A stretch of DNA of 64,000 nucleotides, from contig DASRBN010000030.1 of NCBI GenBank assembly GCA_035653615.1, positions 62,001 to 126,000 on the forward strand. The letters are read 5' to 3'. The notes beneath the pieces were generated by a model. That model ran no database searches. It was not told where the DNA came from and worked only from the letters and a program-made list of their open reading frames with translations. Both the position numbers and the translations under genes were made by a program. Source of the DNA: Ktedonobacteraceae bacterium. Its GTDB lineage: Bacteria; Chloroflexota; Ktedonobacteria; Ktedonobacterales; Ktedonobacteraceae. Below are positions 8,851-16,552 of the stretch, piece after piece (positions within the stretch are counted from its first letter, which is position 1; each line of letters begins with the position of its first letter).

Positions 8851-9837
8851 CTATATCCACAGATGCGCAATAACCCATACCACGTAGATACAGAGCAGTA
8901 CCAGGCCAGGTACACGCCCAAAATGCCGTTTCAATACTCCAAAAAGCATACCCAGTGTGAGCAGGATCGTGAGTGGCATATCCAGGAATAGAATCGAGCG
9001 GTCAGAGAGCAGTCCTTGCCAGAACAACAAAGGCAACGCTATGCCAAGCGCCAGATTGATGCTGTTGCTGCTAAAAATTTCTTCTACCGATGCGGCGGCT
9101 TCATTTGTGCGTGCCAGGCTCACTGCCACGACAGTATTGGGCAATGATGTAGCCACAGCAAGTATCACTAAACCGGTAAATACCGAAGGCAGATGTAGAT
9201 CAGCAGAAACAACCTCCCCACTCTGTACCATCACTACGACGCCCAGCAGGGCTATGCCAAGTGCGAGCACAACCTCAGCGCTTAACCTGAAGATGTGAAT
9301 GGATGGTGATCTGCTCAGATGAGCCTGGCTATGAGTAGCCAGCGGTGATGCCGGTCCCGGATGAGAACGCCTGAGAATATGCACAATGAGCCAGGCGAAT
9401 ATCCCCAATACGATCAGGTTTGCAAGCAGCGTGAGAATGTGTGCCGGACCTGTCTCCCAGCTTTTAACGATTGACGGTGTCGTTGGAAGTAAAGCAATTA
9501 CTGCCTGGATTCCAAGCGTGATGGCCAATGCATACCAGCCGATGCCACGCGCATCCTGTGCTTCTTGAGCATTGAGCGTTATACCGGAAGTTTCATACGA
9601 GGCCAGCGCGCAGAGACCAAGGATAATAGCAATGTTGTAAATACTCGAACCCACAATGATACCTATGCCAACGTCGGCATGACTTGTGACGATGGCATCT
9701 ATAGAAGCTGCGTAATTAGGGATATTGGCTCCAATTGCGCTGAGCAGGCTCAGTATGCCTATCGAGAGGCCAAAAAGCTCGCACAGCGCCTCAAGCCGGC
9801 GTGTAAACCAGGCCGCAGCCCCCATCACAATGAACAA
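8851..9837 (-). CDS. CaCA-superfamily cation exchanger with altered alpha repeats
   Basis: The 328-residue product (from a TTG at 9837) has about ten membrane helices and two alpha repeats: IGANIPNYAASIDAIV...VGSSIYNIAIILG near the N-terminus and ATSLPNTVVAVSLART...SSNSINLALG in the second half. Canonical Na+/Ca2+ and H+/Ca2+ exchangers have G-x-S-x-P-E in each repeat. Here both acidic residues are Asn, so Ca2+ binding of the usual type is doubtful. The frame stays open upstream to 9963 and encodes a plausible first helix (LPVALLLFFASLFIVMG). A GGAGG lies at about 9889-9894 on the minus strand but no ATG, GTG or TTG follows it in frame, so the true start may be ATT or ATA near 9880-9888. It is convergent with the kdp operon (15 nt apart). 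Confidence 0.75.
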   Translation of the reverse strand: MFIVMGAAAWFTRRLEALCELFGLSIGILSLLSAIGANIPNYAASIDAIVTSHADVGIGIIVGSSIYNIAIILGLCALASYETSGITLNAQEAQDARGIGWYALAITLGIQAVIALLPTTPSIVKSWETGPAHILTLLANLIVLGIFAWLIVHILRRSHPGPASPLATHSQAHLSRSPSIHIFRLSAEVVLALGIALLGVVVMVQSGEVVSADLHLPSVFTGLVILAVATSLPNTVVAVSLARTNEAAASVEEIFSSNSINLALGIALPLLFWQGLLSDRSILFLDMPLTILLTLGMLFGVLKRHFGRVPGLVLLCIYVVWVIAHLWI

Positions 9838-9982
9838 TGAGGCGAAAAAGAGGAGCAGCGCAACCGGTAGTTGTGTGATTATCGCAATTCCTCCACGTAA
9901 GAAAAGTACCGGAGGGATAGAGCCTTGTACCTGTCCTCGCAGTATATCATAATGGCGTTTTCAAAACAAAAAAGCAGCTTTC

Positions 9983-10031
9983 CTAAGCATCTTTTGAGCG
10001 TCTTTCTATGTTTCATGAGTATTCTTTGAGA
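9983..10031 (+). promoter_or_regulatory. Paired TTGAGC-type direct repeats upstream of the DUF4118-GAF gene
   Basis: Two units, CTAAGC-N5-TTGAGC (9983-9999) and ATGAGT-N5-TTGAGA (10015-10031), have 11-bp pitch within each unit and 32 bp between units. The spacing is nearly the same in the site at 13870-13917. A -10-like TATAAA lies at 10047-10052, so the proximal repeat may take the place of the -35. Possible KdpE-like target by resemblance only. Confidence 0.35.
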
Positions 10032-10087
10032 ATATCACTGCTACAGTATAAAAGGAAACGATAGCAACCATAGCAAGGATTAGCTAT

Positions 10088-10165
10088 AGGGACAGCGCCT
10101 TGTGCCTGTCCTGCTCGGGGGCTCAGAACAGTCCTGTAGTGGCAGAGTCTGGCGCCTGTCATTCC
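10088..10165. repeat. Degenerate copy of the GGGACAG...GCCTGTCC intergenic repeat
   Basis: The segment contains GGGACAGCGCC-T-TGTGCCTGTCC followed by partial copies of the same words, and resembles the well-formed hairpin at 38286-38348. It lies in the 5' leader of the gene at 10196. Together with the repeat site above it fills the otherwise gene-free interval 9838-10195. Confidence 0.5.
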
Positions 10166-10195
10166 GGGGATTACAGATTCGAGGTAGATATTCTT

Positions 10196-11122
10196 ATGCA
10201 TGAAATAGAACGCATTCCGCAACTACCAGGGCAAACAGAAACACCCTGGCAAAAATATCTCATCGATAGCCTGCTGGCTGTGGGAGGAACGTTAGCCGTT
10301 ACAGGCATTATTTACGCTTACCATTTATATCCAACCATTCCCAACATATCGATTGTCTACTTACTGATTATTCTGCCCCTGGCGACTAAGCGTGGTCGTT
10401 ATTCAGCGCTACTGGCTTCTGCGGTTGCCTTTCTCTCGTTCGATTTTTTTCTCGTGCCGCCATTGTATACCTTTAACATATCCCGTTGGGAGGAATGGAT
10501 TGCCCTGTTTGTCTTTTTGGTAACGGCCCTGATTGCCAGCCAGCTAGCAACAGTATCACGGGAAAGTATCGAACAGGCCTGGTTACACGAGCGTGAGGCA
10601 CAGATCCTTTATGAAGTTGGACGTGTCCTCAATATAACGGACAGACTTGATGAACAACTCAATAGCATTGTCCTGGCTCTCGAACGGGTATTTCACCCAT
10701 GGGGTGTGCGCGAGTGCGCATTACTGCTCCCTGACGCGGACGGCAGACTACACGTTCAAGCAGATGCTCCCATTCGCATCGAGCAATTTACCCTGTCGCC
10801 TGATGAGTTAATGGTAGCGCAAGAAGTGCTGGTCCAGGGAACTATGAGGGAAAAGAACCAGGCCTCATTGGCTTCTCAGTCCACTTCTTCGGGCCAGAAT
10901 CTGATCTTGTATTTGCTTCCCCTTAAGACCGCTAATCGCGTACTCGGTGTGCTTTGTTTGCGTGCTGACCATGAAGCGCCGTGGATTACGAGCGCGCAAC
11001 ATCCCCAGGAAGGGCCGAATTTTGAACGTGCTACCTTTTTAAGAATGTTTCTTGATCAAGCCATCCTGGTAATTGAAGAGGCACGCCTGCGCACACACGC
11101 CATCTCAAACAACGAAGGTTGA
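10196..11122 (+). CDS. DUF4118-GAF membrane sensor protein lacking a kinase domain
   Basis: The ATG at 10196 follows GAGGTAGA and gives 308 residues. About 20-130 is a DUF4118-type four-helix membrane domain as in KdpD (short loops; FDFFLVPPLYTFNI). This is followed by an amphipathic linker (ESIEQAWLHEREAQILYEVGRVLN) and a GAF domain (about 160-300) closely resembling that of the kinase at 3-1193 (HPWGVRECALLLPD). The protein stops where HisKA would begin. It looks like a KdpD middle section without sensor head or kinase tail. It could form mixed dimers with the true kinase or be a remnant. The gene is intact in frame, which favours function. Confidence 0.8.
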   Translation: MHEIERIPQLPGQTETPWQKYLIDSLLAVGGTLAVTGIIYAYHLYPTIPNISIVYLLIILPLATKRGRYSALLASAVAFLSFDFFLVPPLYTFNISRWEEWIALFVFLVTALIASQLATVSRESIEQAWLHEREAQILYEVGRVLNITDRLDEQLNSIVLALERVFHPWGVRECALLLPDADGRLHVQADAPIRIEQFTLSPDELMVAQEVLVQGTMREKNQASLASQSTSSGQNLILYLLPLKTANRVLGVLCLRADHEAPWITSAQHPQEGPNFERATFLRMFLDQAILVIEEARLRTHAISNNEG

Positions 11123-11129
11123 CGTGCCA

Positions 11130-11813
11130 CTAAACGGTTGCGATAACCCTCTCCGGCTCTCTCGTTTCTCCACTATTGACTGAAGAATGATGTCCAGGGC
11201 TTAGCACCAGCACTTCGCATGGCGCATTCTTCAACACATAATCAATCGCCGGGTTCACCTGCTGCACGTTTCCTCGCCCTCGGATAGATGTCCTCGCGAT
11301 GAGGATTATATCCACCGCTTCCTCCTCTGCCTCCCGCACAATCGCTGCCCCCGCATTGCGCGCCTTCAGAATGCGGCGGCTTATTCTATGGCCATTTTTA
11401 GTTCCGCATTGGTGCGCTACAGCCTCGGCGCGTTCCAGCAATTCAAGGGCGTACTTTTCATCTTCTTCCACATGCGCGTTTATCGGTAATGTAAAGGGCA
11501 CTTCGATCACCGCCAGCAGGACCGCGCTGCCATTTCTCTGCCGTATCATTTGGGCCGCTAATGCAACGATGCGATCTGTGGCCTCACTCTTCGCTAAAAT
11601 CGGCACAAGTATGCGCGTCATCCTGTTCACCGAACGGATTGCCTGGTGTGCAGTCCTGGTGCGTTCCGTCTCCTTCGGCAGTCGTAACATCCAACCAAGG
11701 ACTCCTACAATAGAGGCCATAAACGCTATAGCGATCAGTACACCGATGAAAGTGATCTGTAGCGCATTAGTAGCGGCTGCCATGTTGTTCATTACCAGCA
11801 TATCCAGGCTCAC
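11130..11813 (-). CDS. Membrane-tethered universal stress protein (Usp) domain
   Basis: The 227-residue protein starts with a single strong membrane helix (about 19-43, ITFIGVLIAIAFMASIVGVLGWML). A Usp/HUP-like domain follows (about 65-210: RILVPILAKSEATDRIVALAAQMI, ILIARTSIRG, EVLVLSPG). The usual ATP-binding glycine motif of UspA is only partly kept. The start overlaps the stop of the upstream 2-TM gene by 4 nt (ATGA), and it ends the APC-permease operon. A Usp domain attached to the membrane next to a transporter suggests control of that transporter by nucleotide, as Usp domains do in some exchangers. That is inference. Confidence 0.75.
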   Translation of the reverse strand: MSLDMLVMNNMAAATNALQITFIGVLIAIAFMASIVGVLGWMLRLPKETERTRTAHQAIRSVNRMTRILVPILAKSEATDRIVALAAQMIRQRNGSAVLLAVIEVPFTLPINAHVEEDEKYALELLERAEAVAHQCGTKNGHRISRRILKARNAGAAIVREAEEEAVDIILIARTSIRGRGNVQQVNPAIDYVLKNAPCEVLVLSPGHHSSVNSGETREPERVIATV

Positions 11814-12040
11814 TTTCTTTTCCGCGACGATATGCCTTGATTTTGTTTATTCTGCGCATAAGCACGTAACCTCACCACACCCAACGCCACAAAAGCCATG
11901 CCAAGCACAATCAATGTCCACGCCTGCAGGCCGAACATCGCCGCTCGCATCATGATGATCAGGCCCAGCGGAATAATCAGCACGCTCACCAGTACCCGGT
12001 AGCGTTCGCGCAAAGATGATGGCTGTGATTGCTGCTTCAT
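11810..12040 (-). CDS. Small two-helix membrane protein in the APC-permease operon
   Basis: This 76-residue protein has a charged N-terminus, two hydrophobic helices (VLVSVLIIPLGLIIMM and AWTLIVLGMAFVALGVVRL) and a basic tail (SSRKRK). Both ends overlap neighbours by 4 nt, so it is translationally coupled between the APC permease and the tethered Usp gene. No family is recognised. A small accessory subunit of the permease is plausible. Confidence 0.7.
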   Translation of the reverse strand: MKQQSQPSSLRERYRVLVSVLIIPLGLIIMMRAAMFGLQAWTLIVLGMAFVALGVVRLRAYAQNKQNQGISSRKRK

Positions 12041-13734
12041 GCTTTTCCTCCTTTGTGCTTCCTGTTGTGATTCCCATTCGAAGGCAGTGGAACATCCAGC
12101 ACCTGCGTTCCAATCGGCAACTTGCTCTCGATCTCCCGCTCTCCGTGCAGGCGGCGTTTGCGTGCTAAATTCTCTTTCAGCTCATCGGCAAGCTCATATT
12201 CGCCCGCGTCTTCATACACATGCATCTGCTCCTTTTCCCAGTTCCGTTCCAGCGACTTTGTCACCGGCAGTTTATTGCGCCGCCGGTGCCAGATGTAGAT
12301 CAGCAAGCCCATAATAATCCAGGCCGGGCCCGCGATGCGCCCAATCGCATGTGTCAGAACAACCAGCGCCAGAATGCTGCTGATGCCCAGGAAGCCCAGG
12401 ACGCCGACGATAGGCAAGAGGCGAGTTTCACCATCTTTGCCCCGGAAACGCAGATTCAAAGGCACTTTAAATGGTCGTGGTGTCCACGGGTCGATAAAAC
12501 GTAGCACCAGCAACGAGACGAACACCAGCATGTAAGCGGTCGCAGCTCCAAATGCATACATGTTGCCAAGCACATCGTAAGCGTTGGGTGATAAACCCGC
12601 CAGCCACAGTTCTATCAGCGCAATGCCGGAAAAGACCACCAGTGTGCGAATCGGCGTGCGAAACTTCGGGTGTACCTTTGAAAACCAGCGTGGCAGCAAG
12701 TCGAATCGCGCCATCGAATAAGTGATGCGGGAAGCGCCGAATACCCCTGCATTGGATGAAATCAGCACCAGTGTTGCTCCTAGCATCGCTACATACGGCC
12801 CGGCGACCAGGCCCAGCACGGGTATATGGCTGGCCAGCCACGCAATAGGGTCGCCATTGTGTTGAGCAAAGGATTGCCACGGCAGCATCGCCAGGCTCAA
12901 ATTTGAAAAAGCCAGCGCGTAGATCAATACGGTCAGAATCAATGCGATTGATGTGCGTGGCACCACCTTACCGGGGCGAATGGTCTCCTGGCTTGCCTGG
13001 CTGATCGACTCAAGCCCTACGAACGAGATGATCGCCAGCGAGGCTCCATATGCCAGGTGAAATGGATCAGGCCATTGCGTGAGCATCTGGTGAACGAGCA
13101 TCGACGGATTGAACGCGAAAAGGAAGCCGAAGAACAGGATCGATGATTCGCTGATCACATCGAGCGCGCCCAGAATCTCGTTAAATTTTGAAGATTCGCG
13201 CACGCCGATAATATTCAGGCACGTCAGAAAGACCACAAAGATCGTAGCTTCTAGAATCAAAAAGGGTTGTACTCCCGGAAAGGTAATGCCAAGCAGGCTC
13301 ATATTTATATGGGTATCAAGTGCCGGGATGAAGAAATTGATATAGCCGGCGGATGCCAGGGCAAAGAGCGAGATATCGATGGTAAAATCGAGCAGCACTG
13401 CCCAACCGGCTACAAATCCCCAGAAGTCGCCTAACCCGCGCAGAACGTAGAATTGACCCCCTCCGGCCATGGGATAGGCTGCCGCCAGCTCTGTATAGGC
13501 CAGGCCAACCATCACGTAAACCAGGCCCGCAAAAAGAAAGGCGACGTTTGTAGCTCCTTGAGCCGCCGCCATCACAATGCCGAGTGCCACGTACACATCG
13601 GCTCCTACATCCGCGTATCCCCAGGTATATGAGCCCCAGACGCCAACAGCGCGTCTCAAACTATGACTTTCTTGTTCTGTTTCGGCAACTGCGCCGGATG
13701 CAACAGCCGCGTCCGGCGCCGTTTTGCTTGCCAT
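12037..13734 (-). CDS. APC-family amino-acid permease
   Basis: The start at 13734 is chosen because GGAGG lies just upstream on the minus strand; the 30 codons before it lack such a signal. The product is 565 residues with about twelve membrane helices. APC signatures are visible: GYADVGADVYVALGIVMAAAQG, YTELAAAYPMAGGGQFYVLRGLG, SFVGLESISQASQETIRPGKVVPR and FGASRITYSMARFDLLPRWFSKVHPKFRTPI. It should be a proton-coupled amino-acid or polyamine transporter; the substrate is not readable. The C-terminal about 80 residues are cytoplasmic and charged. It heads a three-gene operon and is divergent from kimA, sharing a 306-bp control region. Confidence 0.88.
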   Translation of the reverse strand: MASKTAPDAAVASGAVAETEQESHSLRRAVGVWGSYTWGYADVGADVYVALGIVMAAAQGATNVAFLFAGLVYVMVGLAYTELAAAYPMAGGGQFYVLRGLGDFWGFVAGWAVLLDFTIDISLFALASAGYINFFIPALDTHINMSLLGITFPGVQPFLILEATIFVVFLTCLNIIGVRESSKFNEILGALDVISESSILFFGFLFAFNPSMLVHQMLTQWPDPFHLAYGASLAIISFVGLESISQASQETIRPGKVVPRTSIALILTVLIYALAFSNLSLAMLPWQSFAQHNGDPIAWLASHIPVLGLVAGPYVAMLGATLVLISSNAGVFGASRITYSMARFDLLPRWFSKVHPKFRTPIRTLVVFSGIALIELWLAGLSPNAYDVLGNMYAFGAATAYMLVFVSLLVLRFIDPWTPRPFKVPLNLRFRGKDGETRLLPIVGVLGFLGISSILALVVLTHAIGRIAGPAWIIMGLLIYIWHRRRNKLPVTKSLERNWEKEQMHVYEDAGEYELADELKENLARKRRLHGEREIESKLPIGTQVLDVPLPSNGNHNRKHKGGKA

Positions 13735-13869
13735 AGATATTCCTCCAGAATGATCATAGGGGTGACCCTTGTGGTCGCCCGCTCTTGCCGGCTGGGACAG
13801 ACAATGCTGCTGGCAGTACAGCATTCAGTCTTATTTGATGGTAATGGTATAACACTTCTTGTGTTTCAG

Positions 13870-13917
13870 GCTCAAAAAATGCTCAAGAAGTTCGTTAAAA
13901 CTCTCAAAAATGCTCAA
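13870..13917. promoter_or_regulatory. Paired GCTCAA/TTGAGC direct repeats between the APC permease and kimA
   Basis: GCTCAA-N5-GCTCAA (13870-13886) and TCTCAA-N4-GCTCAA (13902-13917) lie 32 bp apart. Read on the minus strand they are TTGAGC repeats. The proximal one sits 18 bp from TATACC (13851-13846), a likely promoter of the permease operon. On the plus strand they end 27 bp upstream of the kimA -35. One regulator could therefore control both directions. The rest of 13735-14040 shows no riboswitch-like structure that I can recognise. Confidence 0.45.
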
Positions 13918-13944
13918 GAAAGGGATTTTCTCCGGCAAATTTAC

Positions 13945-13974
13945 TTGATAGGGAAACTGATAACTGACTATACT
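13945..13974 (+). promoter_or_regulatory. Sigma-70-type promoter of kimA
   Basis: TTGATA (13945-13950), an 18-bp spacer and TATACT (13969-13974) form a good vegetative promoter. Transcription would start near 13981, leaving a leader of about 60 nt to the ATG at 14041. Confidence 0.55.
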
Positions 13975-14040
13975 GGAATCAGCTACTTTAGCCTATATCT
14001 CGCTTGCTTGACAGGCGTTAAAGAACAGAGGGTGCTATCA

Positions 14041-16164
14041 ATGGACGCTGAAAACAGCCAGGATAAGCCAATCCAGAAGGACGATGAGGCTAGCAGCCTC
14101 ACCGATCAAAACGTGATCCTGGTTGAGGAGGATGACCCGACGCTTTTGTCTCGTAAGGAGGTCTTAAGAGGCAGTTTGCCAGGTAATGAGCGTGTGCGCA
14201 TCGTGCGTCCAAATCAGCGCGCGTTTCGACGCTTAAGCACAGGTATGCTCGAAGCGACCGAGTTAACCCAAACCCCACAGGCTGGTTTATCGCGTGGCAT
14301 ATATAGGATCCGTCGCCTGCTGATCGGGCCTGCACTGACCAACGCCCAGGGGGAACATGAGCGCCTGACAAAATTCAAAGCCCTGGCCGTTCTTTCGTCC
14401 GATGCCATATCTTCGGTGGCATACGCGACCGAAGCCATTCTCATCACCCTGGTGGCAGCCGGGTCAGGCTATCTGGGACTGACTCTGCCGATTAGCTTTG
14501 CGATAGTCCTGTTGCTGGCTATCGTCGCCACCTCCTATCGCCAGACCATTCCCGCCTATCCCAATGGCGGCGGCTCATATATCGTAGCGAAAGATAACCT
14601 TGGCACGCTGCCGGGCCTTGTTGCTGCCGCTTCGCTGATGATCGATTATGTGCTAACCGTCTCCGTCAGCATCTCTTCCGGTGTGCAGAATCTGGCCTCG
14701 CTTTTTACCGTGCTGGGGCCACACGTCGTCATCATTGATGTCGCGCTGGTCATTCTCGTCACTATTGTGAACCTGCGAGGCGTGCGCGAATCTGGCTCCA
14801 TCTTTTCAATCCCTACCTACATTTTCATTGGCAGCGCGCTGTTGTTGATTATCGTAGGTGTGATCAAATCCTTTTTTATCCAGCACAATCCTGTCATTGG
14901 GCATTTCCAGTATGTGAAAGCCATCGAACCAGTTACCATCTTTCTGATTCTCAGATCGTTTGCCTCTGGTTGTTCGGCGATGACGGGCGTGGAAGCAATT
15001 TCTAATGGCGTGCCAGCTTTCAAAAGGCCGGAACCGCGCAATGCAGCGATCACATTGACCTGGATGGCTGTAATTCTTGGTACCCTCTTCATCGGCATTA
15101 CTTTTCTGGCCACATCCTTTCATGTTGAGGCGAACGCGGCTGGCAATCCTACCGTCATAGCCCAGATAGCCGCTGAGGTATTCTCAGGGCCGCTGTACTT
15201 CATGTTCCCGATCTTCCAACTTGCCACCCTGCTGATTTTGACACTGGCCGCCAATACCAGCTACTCTGACTTCCCGCGCCTGGCCTCGCTGCTGGCGCGA
15301 GATCAATTTCTGCCACACCAGTTCTCCTTCAGGGGTGATCGCCTGGCCTTCTCTACGGGTATCATCTTTCTGGCGGTTCTGGCGAGTCTGCTACTGGTTG
15401 TCTTTAACGGAAATACGACACAACTCATCAACTTGTATGCCGTCGGTGTCTTTATGTCGTTCACGCTCTCACAGAGCGGAATGGTGCGTCACTGGTGGAG
15501 ATTACGCCGCACGCAGAAGGGCTGGCAGCGCCGCCTTGCCATCAACGGACTGGGCGCATTTACTACACTGGTAGTGAGCCTGGTGATAGCGTCAACAAAA
15601 TTTCTCGAGGGTGCCTGGATCGTCGTTCTGCTGATTCCCTTGCTGGTGCTGATGTTTGTTGCCATCAACCGTCACTACCAGAAGGTGGAGCGGGAACGCG
15701 TCGTCGATATTCCGATCCACCCAAGGGACATTCGCCATCGTCTGATTGTGCCCATTGCCGGATTAGACCGGGCCGCTATCCAAAGTCTTGCCTACGCACG
15801 CTCAATCACACCGCATGTCACTGCTGTGCATATCGCAATCAATGAGGATGATGCTACCCGGACCCGTGATGCCTGGCAACAGTGGCAAAAACAACTGAGC
15901 GAGGATGAAGAGACGCACCTGATTATCATAGAATCGCCGTACCGTTCGCTGACGCGGCCCCTGCTGGCTTACATTGATACCGTCCATGAACTCTTCCCCA
16001 ATGATACGCTGACCGTGATTCTGCCGGAATTTGTCGTTTCACACTGGTGGGAAGGCATTTTGCACAATCAAACGGCTCTGCGCCTGAAAGCGGCCCTGCT
16101 CTTCAGACCAGGAATCGTCGTGACGAGCGTTCCGCAGCATCTGAGAAGCCGAATCAAGAAGTAG
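14041..16164 (+). CDS. kimA: KimA-like potassium importer (APC superfamily)
   Basis: The ATG at 14041 follows AGAGGG and gives 707 residues. From about residue 110 the protein parallels Bacillus subtilis KimA (YdaO) throughout: LTKFKALAVLSSDAISSVAYATE, YPNGGGSYIVAKDNLGTLPGL, FASGCSAMTGVEAISNGVPAFK, LAANTSYSDFPRLASLLARDQFLP and the cytoplasmic C-terminal end (SPYRSL, ILHNQTALRLKAALLF, VVTSVPQHL). KimA is a high-affinity H+/K+ symporter inhibited by c-di-AMP through its C-terminal domain. An extra polar N-terminal extension of about 100 residues is unusual. Placement near kdp supports a potassium role. The assignment comes from recalled similarity. Confidence 0.85.
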   Translation: MDAENSQDKPIQKDDEASSLTDQNVILVEEDDPTLLSRKEVLRGSLPGNERVRIVRPNQRAFRRLSTGMLEATELTQTPQAGLSRGIYRIRRLLIGPALTNAQGEHERLTKFKALAVLSSDAISSVAYATEAILITLVAAGSGYLGLTLPISFAIVLLLAIVATSYRQTIPAYPNGGGSYIVAKDNLGTLPGLVAAASLMIDYVLTVSVSISSGVQNLASLFTVLGPHVVIIDVALVILVTIVNLRGVRESGSIFSIPTYIFIGSALLLIIVGVIKSFFIQHNPVIGHFQYVKAIEPVTIFLILRSFASGCSAMTGVEAISNGVPAFKRPEPRNAAITLTWMAVILGTLFIGITFLATSFHVEANAAGNPTVIAQIAAEVFSGPLYFMFPIFQLATLLILTLAANTSYSDFPRLASLLARDQFLPHQFSFRGDRLAFSTGIIFLAVLASLLLVVFNGNTTQLINLYAVGVFMSFTLSQSGMVRHWWRLRRTQKGWQRRLAINGLGAFTTLVVSLVIASTKFLEGAWIVVLLIPLLVLMFVAINRHYQKVERERVVDIPIHPRDIRHRLIVPIAGLDRAAIQSLAYARSITPHVTAVHIAINEDDATRTRDAWQQWQKQLSEDEETHLIIIESPYRSLTRPLLAYIDTVHELFPNDTLTVILPEFVVSHWWEGILHNQTALRLKAALLFRPGIVVTSVPQHLRSRIKK

Positions 16165-16212
16165 GGATAGGTGCCTGGCGCCCATCCTTGACAACGCCTG
16201 TACCCATTCCTG

Positions 16213-16248
16213 GCTGTAGGGACAGGCACCAGACCCTGTCCCTACAGC
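16213..16248. repeat. Palindromic repeat, GCTGTAGGGACAGG arms
   Basis: Arms of 14 bp at 16213-16226 and 16235-16248 are perfectly complementary with an 8-nt loop. The words GGGACAGG and GGCACCAG link it to the repeats at 10088 and 38286. Placed 49 nt after kimA it may also act as a terminator. Confidence 0.6.
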
Positions 16249-16335
16249 ATTGCTCAATTTGCCATGAGAGACCTGGTGATGCTCCAGAAGTTCCCAGAAC
16301 GGGAGACGCCCACGTGATCTCTGGAGCGCGTGAGA

Positions 16336-16421
16336 GATTCTTCCCCGTTCACTCCGCTCAGGGCTTCGGCTCCTGCGCTCAGAATGACAGGCTCCCTCAT
16401 TCTGAGCGCAGGGAAGAATCC
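16336..16421. repeat. Palindromic repeat of the ATTCTTC...GCGCTCAGAATGACAGG family
   Basis: Perfect 16-bp arms (16372-16387 and 16397-16412) enclose a 9-nt loop. An outer pair, GATTCTTCCC (16336) and GGGAAGAATC (16412-16421), extends the structure. The same words occur at 32385-32513 and 49890-49998, which marks a dispersed intergenic family. With the repeat at 16213 it accounts for most of the 388-bp gap before the next gene. Confidence 0.7.
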
Positions 16422-16552
16422 CCGACCAACCTGTGAGAAATCCAGCAGAAGAAACCCCTCGACGCGGTGATGCATCTATGGTAGACTTATTTTGCTCTGA
16501 AATGGGCATGATGTGGGGTGATACAGGGTACCTGCAAGACTGAGGAGTCACC

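Noticed and set aside
13735-14040. c-di-AMP (ydaO-type) riboswitch upstream of kimA
   Set aside because: Expected because kimA in Bacillus has one, but the conserved G-rich pseudo-symmetrical motifs of that riboswitch are not recognisable. A covariance-model search would be decisive.
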